The translations under genes and the position numbers were made by a program. From Aspidapion aeneum (Eukaryota; Arthropoda; Insecta; Coleoptera; Brentidae), in the NCBI GenBank assembly GCA_963576565.1, contig OY755048.1, positions 6,740,136 through 6,804,135 on the forward strand: 64,000 bases of DNA, read 5' to 3'. Positions 48,009-62,642 of this stretch are shown here, piece by piece. The notes under the pieces were generated by a model. It searched no databases. It worked only from the letters and a program-made list of their open reading frames with translations, and was not told the origin of the DNA. Position 1 is the first letter of the stretch, and each line of letters begins with the position of its first letter.

Positions 48009-48113
48009 TGCTAAATTTACTTGTAAGTACAGTTGCAGTTGAGTGCAAAATTAATCAGGTTATTGGGTAATTTTGTAACCAACTGCGACTAGTAGTTACA
48101 AGTAAATTTAGCA
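48009..48113. repeat. Inverted repeat with perfect 18-bp stem
   Basis: TGCTAAATTTACTTGTAA (48009-48026) is matched exactly by TTACAAGTAAATTTAGCA (48096-48113). Just inside, GTTGCAGTTG and CAACTGCGAC extend the pairing imperfectly. Probably a small MITE. Confidence 0.75.
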
Positions 48114-48249
48114 TTATTTCCAACTTTTAGGTTTAATTCTTATTCAGCCTTATAAAAAGCACTATGCATTTACAATTCATTTAGCTTTACCCAAAAATTA
48201 CGTTTAGATTTTCTACGGACGCGGACAGTGTTACCTTTCATTGAGTGAA

Positions 48250-48615
48250 GGTGGGGGAGGAGAGAGGGAGGTGGGAAGTAGTAAATTGGTGTCGAAAAAA
48301 ATCCTAATGCGTGTGCCGAGAGAATTTTTGAAATCGCTCTATATTTGTGAAAGGTATAGCTACAAATATTACTAATAAGGAGGGAGGGGAGAAGAGAGGG
48401 AGGGGGTAACTAGTAAAATGATGTTGGAAAAAAGTCTTCAAGCGTGTGCAGAAACAGCTTTTGAAATCGCTTTATATTTGTGAATGTTATAACTATAACT
48501 ATTACTAATAAGGATGGAGGGGCGGAGAGAGGGAGAGATGGAGGGGGACTAGTAAAACGGTGTTGGAAAAAAAATCTGAAAGCGTATGCAGAAAGAATTT
48601 TTGAAATTTAATAAA
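48250..48615. repeat. Satellite-like tandem array, three units of about 130 bp
   Basis: Three consecutive units share a purine-rich block (GGAGAGAGGGAGG type), ACTAGTAAAA with GGTGTTGGAAAAAA, GCGTGTGCAGA, TTTTTGAAATCGC, TATATTTGTGAA and ATTACTAATAAGG. The purine-rich strand could form triplex DNA; that is inference. Confidence 0.8.
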
Positions 48616-49557
48616 ATTATGCGAATATGGTTTTTGAATAGGGTGTGGGGGACTGACAGGAGGGGACATGGGTGGGCGCAGGCAGGACGACAAAGTAACT
48701 ATAGCAAATTAGAGGACATTTGCAATGGGTAATCAAAGGAATCTTAATAAAATCGCCTGAAATTTAGATAATTTGTATGGCTTAAAGCCTGCATCATGTG
48801 ACAAAATGGCGTCTGCAGACCGCCATGTTGATTCCTGTTTAAAAAAATATAGCCTATAGCACCTTCGTGATCAGTAGTAATTCAACGACACCTTTTTTAT
48901 CAAAATCGGTTCAGCCGTTTAGCCTCTAGCGTGACACAAACATATTTACTTACATACATATAACAAACGAAAAATATTACCCTTCCTTTCGCCGTGCTGC
49001 AGTTGGGTAAAAAAACAAAAAAAAATCTAGATATTTTTTTTTTAAATATACGTAATTACTTGGTAAACTTATCACGTCCTTGCAATACAACTATAGGTAA
49101 ATTTAGTGGGAATAAGGACACTGTTGTTCTGGTAAATATACGTTTTAATCCATCGGTAACGTTTCGACAATGGTTTTTGTCTTCATCAGACCTTCAGACT
49201 AGATCGTACATTGGAACAACAAAAAACAAGAATTCAAGCACATCAGGAAAACAAACGGCACAAAATTAAAAACGAAACCCGACATTAATCTGCTAATTAT
49301 TTATATTTTCTTTTAAAGTAGTAAGTAGTTGTCAAGATTTCTTGATACTTGTTTGAGTCAAATTGCCAGTGAGTTGACATTAAAAAATTTCTAACCAGAA
49401 ATTTTTTAAAATTTGGGATTCTTCATCGTTCTGGCCGGTAGAATAAACCTACTACCAAAAACCATTAAAATCGAAAAAATTGTCTGGCAATCCTCATTTT
49501 TTTTCGTTTATTTCATAGGAATGACCCACTGCACTGGGGGAAATTCCAGACGTGTAG

Positions 49558-49723
49558 CATGGGCGCACCCAGCGGGGGCTTTGGAATTCGCCCCCCCCCC
49601 AAACCTAAGAACTTTTTAGATGTTTTCCACACATTTCAGGAAGAAAAAAATTAAATAGCACAAAATACAACATCATGGGGTTTAGCCATCCCCCCCCAAG
49701 TCATATTCCTGGGTGCGCCACTG
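49558..49723. mobile_element. hAT-type MITE, CAGTGGCGCACCCAGG family
   Basis: It begins CATGGGCGCACCCAG (mutated from CAGTGGCGCACCC) and ends CCTGGGTGCGCCACTG. The left flank CGTGTAG and right flank CGTGTAAG look like a decayed 8-bp duplication. It matches the fragment at 33665-33821. Confidence 0.8.
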
Positions 49724-49811
49724 CGTGTAAGGATCTTTTGACGGATTCAGTGTCGAAAAATACACATCATACATTATGATATATTAACATCATATTTTAC
49801 GGATCTCGACA

Positions 49812-49933
49812 TTTACTATACTATAGTAGTGTGAGCCTCCTAATTTTTTCGAGAAAAAAAAAGTTGCTCGGATTTAAAAAATTTTTATATATCTTTGCGT
49901 TTCAGATGATTTTGAAACATTTTTGTTGTGGTT

Positions 49934-49988
<55 letters not shown>

Positions 49989-50305
49989 GTCTGTGTGTAA
50001 CGACCAACGCGCATAACTCAAAAACTGCTTGCCCGATTTCAATGAAATTTGGTACCTACGCTGGGTCTTGGGTCGAGATGGTTCCATTTAAAAATGAACA
50101 AAATCCAATGAACACAAGCCAAATAAAAGGGTGGGGGTAGACTTCAAAAATTAGAAATTATGTGAAAATATGGCGTGTGTGATATCAAACGAAAGGTAAT
50201 TGAGTCTAGAGTTAAACAAAATACATTTTAGTTAAAAAAAAGGGTGGGGATAGAGTTCAAAAATTAGAGTTTACGTAAAAATATGGCGTGTGTGATATCA
50301 AACGC
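49812..50305 (+). mobile_element. TCTG element, copy J (truncated at the 3' end)
   Basis: It starts within the 5' palindrome (ACTATACTATAGTAGTGTGA), has about 16 TCTG units at 49934-49998, and stops in the second internal repeat after GGCGTGTGTGATATCAAACG. The 3' palindrome is missing. Confidence 0.85.
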
Positions 50306-51228
50306 CATGGTTTTAATTTTTATTTCTTCCCAGGCACCCTTCATGCGGTCATTTGGAAATTGGCCACCCTATTAATCATTTTAAGAGCGGCAACAGCTCC
50401 TGCTTGCGAAAGGTTGGAACATTATGTAAATTTCGAGTCAAGGGCTCTTTTGAAGTCGATAAAGCGCAAAAAGAGATAATATTCCTATCAATTGAAATAT
50501 TTTGAGCTGCTTACAGGGAGTTTTGTTTTTGATCTTGAAACGGTCATATTTAAGGGGATGGTTCGGTTCATATTGTTATAATATCAAAATTTATTATCAA
50601 GGACTGATGAAACTGTCCCTGTTATCATTCAAAATTATTAGAAGTTTAGACACAGTGATCCAAATTAGATAAAGGCAAGGTTTCAATCGCATCAATTAAG
50701 TTTTATCTTTTTTTTTTATTTAGTCGGTTTAGAACGTTTTTCTACGTTGTCCGACACCTATTCTCCACCTCCTTCGATCCTGACAATCATCTTCTGTCAG
50801 ATTTTTTTGACTCATTGATCTTTGGAATGACTGTTGCCATTCTAGTTTAGGACGCCCTATTGGTTGCCATTCTAGGACCTGCTTTGGTAATCTTTCGTCG
50901 TGCATCCGTTGTACATGGCCGTACCATATCAGTTGTCTTTTAGTGATGTGATCCATTATGCTTCCCTCGATTCCCATTCTTTCTTTTATGATCCCATTTC
51001 TTATGTGATCTGTTCTAGATATTCTCATTGATCTTCTTATTGCATCCATTTCGACACTTTCCATTTTTGTTTTGTATTTTTCTGTTACGCGACAAGTCTC
51101 TATTCCATACAACAGCGTGCTTTTCACCATTGTTTCATTTATGTTAAATTTTACATTCTTTTTTATCTCTCTGCTCCATAAAATACTGTTAAGACATCCA
51201 ATAACCTTTTTTGCTTTTACTATTCTTT

Positions 51229-51960
51229 TAGCTCACACATATACTATACTATAGTAGTGTGAGCTTTGGTGATCCTAATTTTTTCGAGAAAAAAAAAGTT
51301 GCTCCGATTTTAAAATTTTTTATATATCTTTGCGTTTCAGATGATTTTCAAACTTTTTTGTTGCGCCGTCTGTCTGTCTGTATGTCTGTCTGTCTGTCTG
51401 TCTGTATGTCTGTCTGTAACGACCAACGCGCATAACTCAAAAACCGCTTGGCCGATTTTAATGAATTTTGGTACCTAGGCTGGGTCTTGGGTCGAGATGG
51501 TCCCATTTGAAAATGAACAAAATCCACCGAACACAAACCGAATAAAAGGTAGATTTAAAAAATTAGAGTTTATGTGCAAATATGGCGTGTGTGATATCAA
51601 ACGAAAGGTAATTGAGTCTGGAGTTAAACAAAATACATTTTAATTTATTTAAAAAAAAGGGTGGGGGTATATTTCAAAAATTAGAGTTTAAGTGAAAATA
51701 TGGCGTGTGTGATATCAAACGAAAGGTAATTGAGTCCGGAGTTTAACAAAATACATTATAGTTTTTGTTTTTTTTAAGGGTTAGGGTAGATTTTAAAAAT
51801 TTGAGTTTAAGTCAAAACATGGCTTGTGTGGTATCAAACAAAAGGTAATTTAGTCTGGAGTTGAATAAAATATATTTCAGTTTTTAGTTATATTAGCTCA
51901 CACGTAAACTATAACTATAGTACCTAGTGTGAGCTTAGGGGCCCATATATTGGCAGAGTA
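51229..51960 (+). mobile_element. TCTG element, copy K (inserted in RTE)
   Basis: This full-length copy has about 12 TCTG units at 51368-51417 and is nested in the RTE element. The other RTE copy (30281-30300) supplies the unoccupied sequence, where six As lie between TTGG and GAATAG. Here, on the same strand, four As lie on each side of the insertion. This places the ends at AGCTCACAC and GGCAGAGTA within a T/A homopolymer and fits integration at T-T with little or no duplication. Confidence 0.93.
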
Positions 51961-53404
51961 TTTTCCTGTTCTTTACAGTCTGTTCCTGTCTTATCAAATG
52001 TGACACCCAAGTATACATACTCATTGCATGGAGATATTACGTGGCCATTGTCTAGTTCTAACTCACTGGATTCGTTTCCAATACATAAGTACTGTGTCTT
52101 GTCCACATTCACTGTTAATCCCCACTTTTGGTATTCTTCCAATAACTTTCTTATCATATACCCCATGTCTCCTTTATCATTAGCTACAATTACTTAGTCG
52201 TCAGCAAACTGTAGTGTATATATGGTAAATCGGTCGTTAAGTTGTATTCCCATGCCGTACACTTTACGTTTCCAGTTTTTTAGAGCTACTGCGATATATA
52301 TTTTAAAAAGAGTTGGAGGATGTTGTATCTACATCCCTACCTTAAGCCTTTTGTGACCAGGAATTCTTTTGAAAGTCAATTTCCAATTTTAATTTGCTTG
52401 TATGTATGTATGATTGATATTAGTCTGCTCTAACACTGTCCATAGTTTTTCTACTGGAACGGTATCATTTGCTTTTTGTAGATCCACAAAGGTAACATGA
52501 GTCTCTATATTTCTGGCGCTCCTTTTCTCAATTACTTGTTTAAGACAAAAAACATTATCACTACAAGATCTGCCTGCAAGAAACCCACTTTGCTCTTCTT
52601 CTTCTTGTTCATGAAAATCATTCTCTATTAGATCTCTAAGAATCCTACCGTACAACCTACTTAGAGTGCTGGTGACTGAAATTCCTCTGTAATTGTTACA
52701 ATCCAGCTTGTTTCCTTTTTTATGTATTGAGGATATGAATGCAATTTTCCAATCATTAGGTACTGGATGTCCGTTTATGCATTGATTGATAATATATGTG
52801 AGATTTTCGATTAGTTTCTCTGATCCATATTTGAGCATTTCAGCATATATTCCTCGAGGTCCGCTAGCTTTTCCGGATTTAAGCTTTTTAATATTATTCT
52901 TTATCATTTCTTTTTCGATGATTAATTCCTCTCCGTGTACTTCTATGTCTCTCCTCGGAGAGGCTGCCAGATATTCGGGTCTCCTTTCCTGAAGTAGTCC
53001 CTTGTAGTGTTCTGTCCATTGTTCTGGTTTGATAATCTGGATGTTTACTTTTTCTTTTGTTGGGTTTTTTACTGTAGAAATGAATTTCCATACTTCAGAA
53101 CTCTGCGTACCTCCTACGTGTGTATTTATATCGTGGCATTTGCGCTCGAACATTAATTTTTTTTTTGTGCGTATCAAATTTCTTAGCTGTCTTCTGGTTT
53201 CCCTGTAGATTTCTAGGTCTCTTTGTTCTTTAGTACTAAGCCATTTCAAGTATGTGCGTTTTTTCTCTGTGACCATTTCCTGTATTTTTTCGGTCCATGT
53301 AGTGTCCTGTTATTTCTATTATCTTGGTATCCAACAGCTTCGATGCTTGCTTCCTTCAAGCTTTTTATTATGTTTGTATATATCTCTTCAAATGAGTGTT
53401 CTGT

Positions 53405-53593
53405 CCAAGCGCGGATTTGAGGGGGGTAACGGGGTAATTACCCCCCCCTAGAAAGAAAAATTTGCACTTTTTCCTAATAAAATAAGGAAAAACAGGAGAA
53501 TTACCCCCCCCCCCTAGAAAAAAAAATTATATTACAAAAAAAAAATTCGTCTACTATTACCCCCCCTAGGTTTTGTCCCAGATCCGCGCTTGG
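53405..53593. mobile_element. MITE with CCAAGCGCGGAT ends inserted in RTE
   Basis: The 189-bp element begins CCAAGCGCGGAT and ends with the inverse ATCCGCGCTTGG, flanked by the direct repeat TTCTGT (53399-53404 and 53594-53599). The interior has three C-runs. Removing it and one TTCTGT restores an open RTE frame (NTEHSFEE), which supports the boundaries. hAT or a related superfamily is possible; the 6-bp duplication is shorter than usual. Confidence 0.85.
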
Positions 53594-53690
53594 TTCTGTG
53601 TTTATTAATTTTTTATCTAATCGGTTCTGATACAATCTTTGAGTACTTTCGATTTCTAGACTTCTAAAGTTGTATTAGCTCCAAAGAAAT

Positions 53691-54348
53691 TCAAGGAACC
53701 CTAGAAGACGCATCCCCATTATTTAATACGCAAATTCATTAATCATGCATGAAATCTCAGAAAATTTCGCCGAATCCTCGCAGGCAACACTGTAAGAGGT
53801 ATAAAAGAGAAATCGATGAAAAACCATGGGCGTGCAGATTTTGTTGAAAATAAAATAAATATATTATAGACATTTTCCTATAAAATTTTTGCACCCAAAA
53901 TTATAAAATTTAAATAAGTGTAAAATATTACCGGTACAGCTTTGACAGCCATTCTATTTTTACAGAATTAATTTTTTTATCGATTTATAATATTAGAAAT
54001 CAATAACTTATTTACAGCTGGTAATATCCGTAGTTTTGATTTTTAATATTTTTCCCTAAAGATAAGAAATCTACTTTATATTATTTTTTTCTGGATATAG
54101 AAAAGTGTTACTTTAATCCCTAAAATTTAAAACACAGGTAAAAGTGTTTCTTTTTATTTCAAATTGTCAAAGGTGTTTTTTAGCTTTTTACTCTTTCACC
54201 TTGGTAATACATTGCTCTTAGTAATTTTTTTACAGTAAGTAGATTTGTTCTGTTAAAAAAAGTCAAAAGCTCCGAATTATATACTCAGACCTTGAGATAT
54301 TTATCAAAATTTTTGCATCAGGAAGAGTCTATTTCATCCAATAGTGTA
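53691..54348. other. No gene seen; AT-rich stretch
   Basis: There is no coding pattern or repeat that I can name. It begins at the uncertain 5' boundary of the RTE element. Confidence 0.45.
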
Positions 54349-54524
54349 CAGGGTGCATTTTCGACACTTTTGGGTGTTTTCGGTTTCTATGTTTATAATA
54401 TTGATATGCGATGTTTACCATCATTATTCTCTTCAAATTAAAGCACACTAAGGTGTAGTCGTTTTTTCTTCAATCTTCTCTAGAAGTTCCCGAAACCACC
54501 CAAATGATAAAAATGGGACAGCCT
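54349..54524. mobile_element. Small MITE with CAGGGTG-type ends
   Basis: The left end CAGGGTGCATTTTCGACACT, with TTTTGGGTG and TTTCGG, is matched inverted on the right by AGGCTGTCCCATTTTTATCA and TTTGGGTGGTTTCGGG. TA precedes it and AT-rich sequence follows, fitting a TA-inserting mariner-like MITE. It shares the GGGTGTCCCA-like start with the element at 54829. Confidence 0.6.
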
Positions 54525-54828
54525 ATATTTATAATATAGATTTTTTGTTATATTTTATCAGCAAAACTCTTGCCTCGAAATAAAAAGCACTCATTGGTTT
54601 ATTTTACCAAAATCCATTCATTAGTTTATTAAACTCTAGCAATTAGTTTTTTTAGAAAATATTTGGTATGAGTCTGTGTTTTTTTACATTTGCAAATGTT
54701 AAAAAATATGACTTATTCAGTTTTATCAACAAAATACTTTTGATTTCCATAAAAAAATCTATTTAATTTTTATTTACCAAATAAAATAAAAATGAAAAAA
54801 TATTATTTATAATTAAGTGATTATTATA

Positions 54829-55489
54829 CAGGGTGTCCCATAACTTAGGCGCCGTAGTGCAGCAGGTGATAAAGGAGGTTATTTCCAAGAAAAAAGTTTA
54901 TATAACATGGGGTCAACATTCATCTGTTTTTAAGATATAGGATTTTTAAAGAGGAGTGGGTGAAAACCGGTTATACAAAAAAAAATCTGTGACAGCCAGC
55001 TGAATACTCAGCTAATGGTGATTAAAAAATGTGGTACTCCTTTTTTGATAATATTACAAGTGGAGGAGGTACGGGCTGTCAAAATAACCTCGAAAATGTA
55101 TAAAAAATAATATTTTTTTTAAATTAATTTTTGCTTTTAAAAAATATCAATAATATTTTATTATTATGTCTCGCTAGAGACTTGTTTTTATTAACAAAAA
55201 ATATTTAAAAAAACATTGCATTTAATATGGCATTCATAAAAGTTCATACCAAAAAAATAGTATTTTCTAAAAAAATTGACAGACTAACTTTTTTCAAATT
55301 AATTTTTTAAAATTAATTTCAATTTACTGCTTTTGTTCTAATACAAGACTACCCAATTTCATATTTTTACTGCGTTTTTTTAAAGTTATTATCACAAAAG
55401 TTAAAAAAATTGCCAACAACAAGTTTTTGATCAGACATGACCTCCTCTATCACTTGTTGGCCTATGGCCCCTAAGTTATGGGACACCCT
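54829..55489. mobile_element. MITE with CAGGGTGTCCCATAACTTAGG ends
   Basis: The left CAGGGTGTCCCATAACTTAG and right inverse CTAAGTTATGGGACACCCT bound a 661-bp element. TA lies on both sides. Further mirrored blocks are GTGATAAAGGAGGT on the left and ACCTCCTCTATCACTTG on the right. No transposase frame. Confidence 0.75.
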
Positions 55490-55833
55490 ATATATACAAA
55501 CATTATTAAATTTGGCAAATATAAGAATTAAGAACAATATTTTAATCCATTTGACTCAAGGCTCTCTTTTAATTAATCACCAGGGACTATGCAGTAAGTA
55601 AGTGAAAAGGAAGTTAAAACTCTTTTTTTTCTGTGTAAAAGTAGGTACTACCTTTTTTCTTCTTATAGTTATATTTGTTAATTCTAACTACTTTTTTACA
55701 TCATTATATGATGATCGAACATCAAAAACAACCAGTGATAATATATTATGTATACTTTATAATAAAAAGAGATAGTTGAATATTTAACTACCAACCACTA
55801 GTAGTAAGTAGTTTTCTTAATTTGATCTAGTCT

Positions 55834-56394
55834 TTAACACCTGACCTTGGGCAAGGCATTTCGTACAAGATAGTGCCTACTAGGTGCTAAACGAACATAC
55901 TGAAGATCAACGTGGTCAGAACAAAGAATGCCCATTTTGACAGAATTTTCTCCTTATTAAGGCCAATAATCTCCCTCCAAAGCTCTCTCTTGTTTGGATC
56001 AGTGGGGAATCTAGTAAACTCATAAATTTGAATATTTTTAAAATATTTAATAACTGTACAGTAGCATGACATAACATAACATTACAGAGTGAAAATGGTT
56101 GTTTACATAAGAAATATATTTTTTTATATATTATTGCCAGAATAAATTCAAAAACTTTTCCAAAAAAACCCAAACACTAGAGGTGGGAAAATAAGGGAAT
56201 TTGCAACAATAAATAATGTTTCTTAAAACTTCTTTGTAAAATAAATCACTAATATTTTGTAAAAAAAGTTATAAACCACACCACTGTCTTACCAAATCGT
56301 AAACAATATGACGGTTTCTGGAAGAGATTCAAACTTACCGGTGAAATGATAAATCCAGCCACTTCTCTTCACTTTTGTCACACTTCTTAGGCAT
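55834..56394 (-). pseudogene. THAP-domain gene relic, two exons
   Basis: Exon 1 (56339-56394) reads MPKKCDKSEEKWLDLSFH plus CG, then donor GTAAGT. Exon 2 starts after AG at 56011 with A, restoring Arg, and continues FPTDPNKRELWREIIGLNKE. The join gives the THAP hallmark LSFHRFPTDP, and WREIIG supplies the conserved Trp. Near 55940 the frame must shift by one base to continue GILCSDHVDLQYVRLAPSRH, the C-x2-H block and its tail, before a stop at 55834. The second zinc Cys after MPKKC is absent. The frameshift and missing Cys make it a pseudogene or a domesticated fragment. Confidence 0.78.
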
Positions 56395-56599
56395 TTTTAA
56401 AGTTATTTAATAAAAAAAATCTTAATTTTGTGATCAATATTGCAAAAAAAACAACGAAAACGCACGTTTATTCGGATAACCTCTCAAAGGCAACAATAAA
56501 TGATGCAAGGGTGACGTTTGGTCTACATGGTTGCCGCTATTAATTTTTTTTCTGAAAAATAGCGAACAAAAATCTTTGCATTTTACGCGTCGTAGGGCA

Positions 56600-57250
56600 A
56601 AATTTAATGTATGAGAAATATTACCCATACAATTCCCTACAATCGGTCTCCATAGTCTATAGGTCTACAACCACACGTTTAGAAGAAAATTTGAAAAAAT
56701 TATGTTTTTTGCAATTTATGCAAAAACGGTAAGTCATAAAAAAAAAACTTTATTGACATAAAATGATCAAGACACAATTCTCTACAATGCGACAATGACA
56801 ATTTACAGCTCTACAACCATATGTGTTGAAGACAGAGGGTGCCGAAAATGCCCATTATATACTTTTTTTCGTTTTACGCAAAAACCATAAGTCATAGAGC
56901 TGTGACTCACATAGGTGAATTGTAGAGAATGGCGTCCTGGAGATTTCTTGTCTATAATGTGTTTTTCTAGGACCTACCGTTTTTACATAAAATAAAATAA
57001 TAATTTTTGCAAATTTGGCGCCCTATATGTTTTACACGTAGTTGTAAACCTGTGGCCCAAAAGGAAAGAATGTAGAAAATTGTGTCCTTTAACATTTTAT
57101 GTTTATAAAGTTTCTTTCTACGACTAAAAAAAAACACAATTTTTGACAACTTAGCTGCCATCTACCTTCTAAACATGTCGTTGTAGACCTATAGACTATG
57201 GAGATTGATTGTGAAGACTCGTATGGGTAATATTTGTCTTAAATAAAATT
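56600..57250. mobile_element. Second foldback-like element with tandem units
   Basis: AATATTACCCATAC, CTCCATAGTCTATAGGTCTA, CAAC and GTTTAGAAG at 56618-56688 are mirrored at 57170-57235. Between them, units of about 130-150 bp repeat related phrases: AATTCTCTACAAT, CTACAACCA, a AAAATTT block, TTTATGCAAAAACGGTAAGTC. The layout, with tandem units in arms pointing apart, is like the 4.6-8.1 kb element but the sequence is different. Similar phrases continue to about 57360. Confidence 0.6.
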
Positions 57251-57399
57251 CTTCTCTTACTTACCGTTTTTGTGTAAAATGCAAAAAACTGATTTTTGTC
57301 AATTTTGGTGCTCTCTATCTTCTATACATGTAAGTCTAGAGCTATAACCTTTAAGAAAAATTGTAAAGGAATTTTTGAAGTGTAAACTTCTTTAGGCGC

Positions 57400-57545
57400 G
57401 TTTAGTAGTTTTTGTGGGTACTGAATTGAACTGAGCCGTCAGACTCGGCTATGTAACGCTCATTCGGGTGAAGTCGGCTCGAGTCGACTAACTGTGAGAG
57501 GAACATTCAGCGAGCAATATGATGATGCAGATGAAGGCCAGTATT
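57400..57545. other. GC-richer island of unknown nature
   Basis: The segment around AGCCGTCAGACTCGGCTATG and TCGGCTCGAGTCGACTAAC is less AT-rich than its surroundings and has an open minus frame of about 35 codons (beginning MFLSQLVDSSRLHPNERY). No family was recognised. It may be a transposon fragment. Confidence 0.3.
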
Positions 57546-58941
57546 ATTAATTTCGCCTTGTTAAAGTTTACACTTCTGCCATGTGGTCTTAAGCACACAC
57601 AATTTTTTTTGTCAACAAAGGTTTTCTCTGCGACGTTCCATTTTCGCGTAAAATCAAATCAAAACACTTTTTGAGTTTTCCAGAGTTGCCCAGGAGAGGG
57701 TTGTAGACTAATATATATATATTATATAAAGAAAAGGTTTTTTTAACTTTCGTGATCAAAACATTTAACTTAAATTTATTTGGACTAAAAGCAAGAGTTA
57801 TTTTTATACCGAAAACATTTGTAGTGAGAACAATAATTAATAGTTAAAAGTGCAGTTTAGTCATCTGGTTTTAATAACTTTTTAAATACCACCTAGGAAG
57901 ACAAAACTAATAAACTATTTATGAACTCTAACCTCACACCAAAGAAATTTAATTAAACTTACTTTCAGTTGAACGTTTTTCACACTTAAATGGAGTCCCG
58001 TTTTTTTCAGAAAACCGAAAACCAAATCAATATTTTAAACTGCGCATTCACTACCGTACTTTTTCTTCTCACATAAAATATCTCCCTCTCAGCTGTGGTC
58101 GAGCATGTGTGAAGTTAGTAAGAGGAAGATAATTTTATGTGATCAGAAAAAGAGAGGTGCGCATGTGCAGTTTAAAAAAATGGTTTGCATTACAGGATAT
58201 CGCCGCTAGTTATTTTGTGTTCCTGCAAAAAACAAGCTCAAGTTGGTTGACTGCACAAAAATTGCAATTTTGTGCTAATCGTTGTACGTTCTATAAAAAT
58301 TGACAATCAACAATCTTCGAAAAAAAACCACTTTAGCTGATTATTTCTAATTTATACTTTCCTTTTAATTCAAAATAGATAAGGATTTAAACCGCCCCAT
58401 AGATCTATAACAACAGGGACTTAAAAGCAAATGTTTTATGATTTTTGTTAAGTTTAGGTACCTATGTAAACAAAAATTTACCGATTGATTATTGGATAAC
58501 ATATTCTAACTTAAAAAAAAACTTTTTTTCAAACATTTGTATACATATGTGCATATAGGTACACAGACAGACATGCATACATACATATCTAGAGGTTATA
58601 CTTACAACCTAGAATTAAATTGTATAGAAAAACGTTATTAATGATAAGATCTCAAAAAAAAAATCAATGAAAACAATCCTTTTCTCACATAGGATGGTAA
58701 ACATATTCTATTACAGATACATGTATAGCAATCCAAAACGTAAGCCGAATTCAAAAACAAAATATTTTTTTGATTTTTATTAGTTACCATTTTACTTATG
58801 TACCTACATCAAAATTACAAGTTATAAAAGTACTGGCAACATTGTTGCGAATTTGAAAGAAATCCCCAGTCTAATACTTTTTGTGTCTGATGAAGTTTAG
58901 GATTTCTATACGGGGTCTACCTTTAGTTGAATGTTTTTGAT
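57546..58941. other. No gene seen; AT-rich stretch
   Basis: There is no domain, splice-bounded frame or clear repeat. Short CATACATACAT and ACAGACAGACAT runs occur near 58563. Confidence 0.5.
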
Positions 58942-59031
58942 TAGCTCACACATATACTATACTATAGTAGTGTGAGCTATAGTGATCCTAATTTTTTCGA
59001 GAAAAAAAAGTTGCTCGGATTTCAAAATTTT
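58942..59031 (+). mobile_element. TCTG element, copy L (5' end only)
   Basis: Only the 5' palindrome and the next block (TTGCTCGGATTTCAAAATTT) are present, then copy M starts. The same duplication of the 5' end is seen in copy A. Confidence 0.88.
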
Positions 59032-62015
<2,984 letters not shown>

Positions 62016-62063
62016 TTTATATATCTTTGCGTTTCAGATGATTTTGAAACTTTTTTGTTGTGG

Positions 62064-62094
<31 letters not shown>

Positions 62095-62450
62095 AACGAC
62101 CAACGCGCATAACTCAAAAAGTGCTTGCCCGATTTCAATGAAATTTGGTACCTACGCTGGGTCTTGGGTCGAGATGGTCCCATTTAAAAATGAACAAAAT
62201 CCAATGAACACAAGCCAAATAAAAGGGGGTAGACTTCAAAAATTAGAAATTATGTGAAAATATGGCGTGTGTGATATCAAACGAAAGGTAATTGAGTCTG
62301 GAGTTAAACAAAATACATTTTAGTTTAAAAAAAGGGTGGGGGTAGAGTTCAAAAATTAGAGTTTACGTAAAAATATGGCGTGTGTGATATCAAACGAAAG
62401 GTAATTGAGTCCGGAGTTAAACAAAACAAAATACATTTTAGTTTTTATTT
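62016..62450 (+). mobile_element. TCTG element, copy N (internal fragment)
   Basis: It begins abruptly at TTTATATATCTTTGCGTTTC, lacks the 5' palindrome, has about 7 TCTG units at 62066-62093, then two internal repeats, and ends without the 3' palindrome where copy O begins. It resembles copy J (shared AATCCAATGAACACAAGCC), so J and N descend from the same variant. Confidence 0.85.
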
Positions 62451-62611
62451 TGCTCACACATATACTATACTATAGTAGTGTGAGCTATGGTGATCCTAAT
62501 TTTTTGGAGAAAAAAAAAGTTGCTCCGATTTCAAAAATTTTTATATATCTTTGCGTTTCAGATGATTTTGAAACTTTTTTGTTGCGCCGTCTGTCTGTCT
62601 GTCTGTCTGTA

Positions 62612-62642
<31 letters not shown>

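Larger units (their letters stand above)
50717..53690 (-). mobile_element. RTE-like retrotransposon, interrupted by two younger elements
   Basis: The minus strand, read from the right, gives pol blocks: RLYQNRLDKKLINTEHSFEE, then TYLKWLSTKEQRDLEIYRET, LKSGKASGPRGIYAEMLKYG, VPNDWKIAFISSIHKKGNKL, NNYRGISVTSTLSRLYGRIL, EEQSGFLAGRSCSDN, and VTFVDLQKANDTVP (catalytic Asp kept; the usual Tyr is Asn). Next comes FADD followed by a stop, KWGLTVNVDKTQYLCIG, then after the TCTG insertion STLLYGIETCRVTEKYKTKM and WYGHVQRMHDERLPKQVLEW. It is the same subfamily as 29982-30827, with frameshifts and stops. The 3' end has an AAATAAAAAA tail in place of TAG repeats. The 5' end near 53690 is uncertain; the endonuclease domain is absent. 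Confidence 0.88.
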
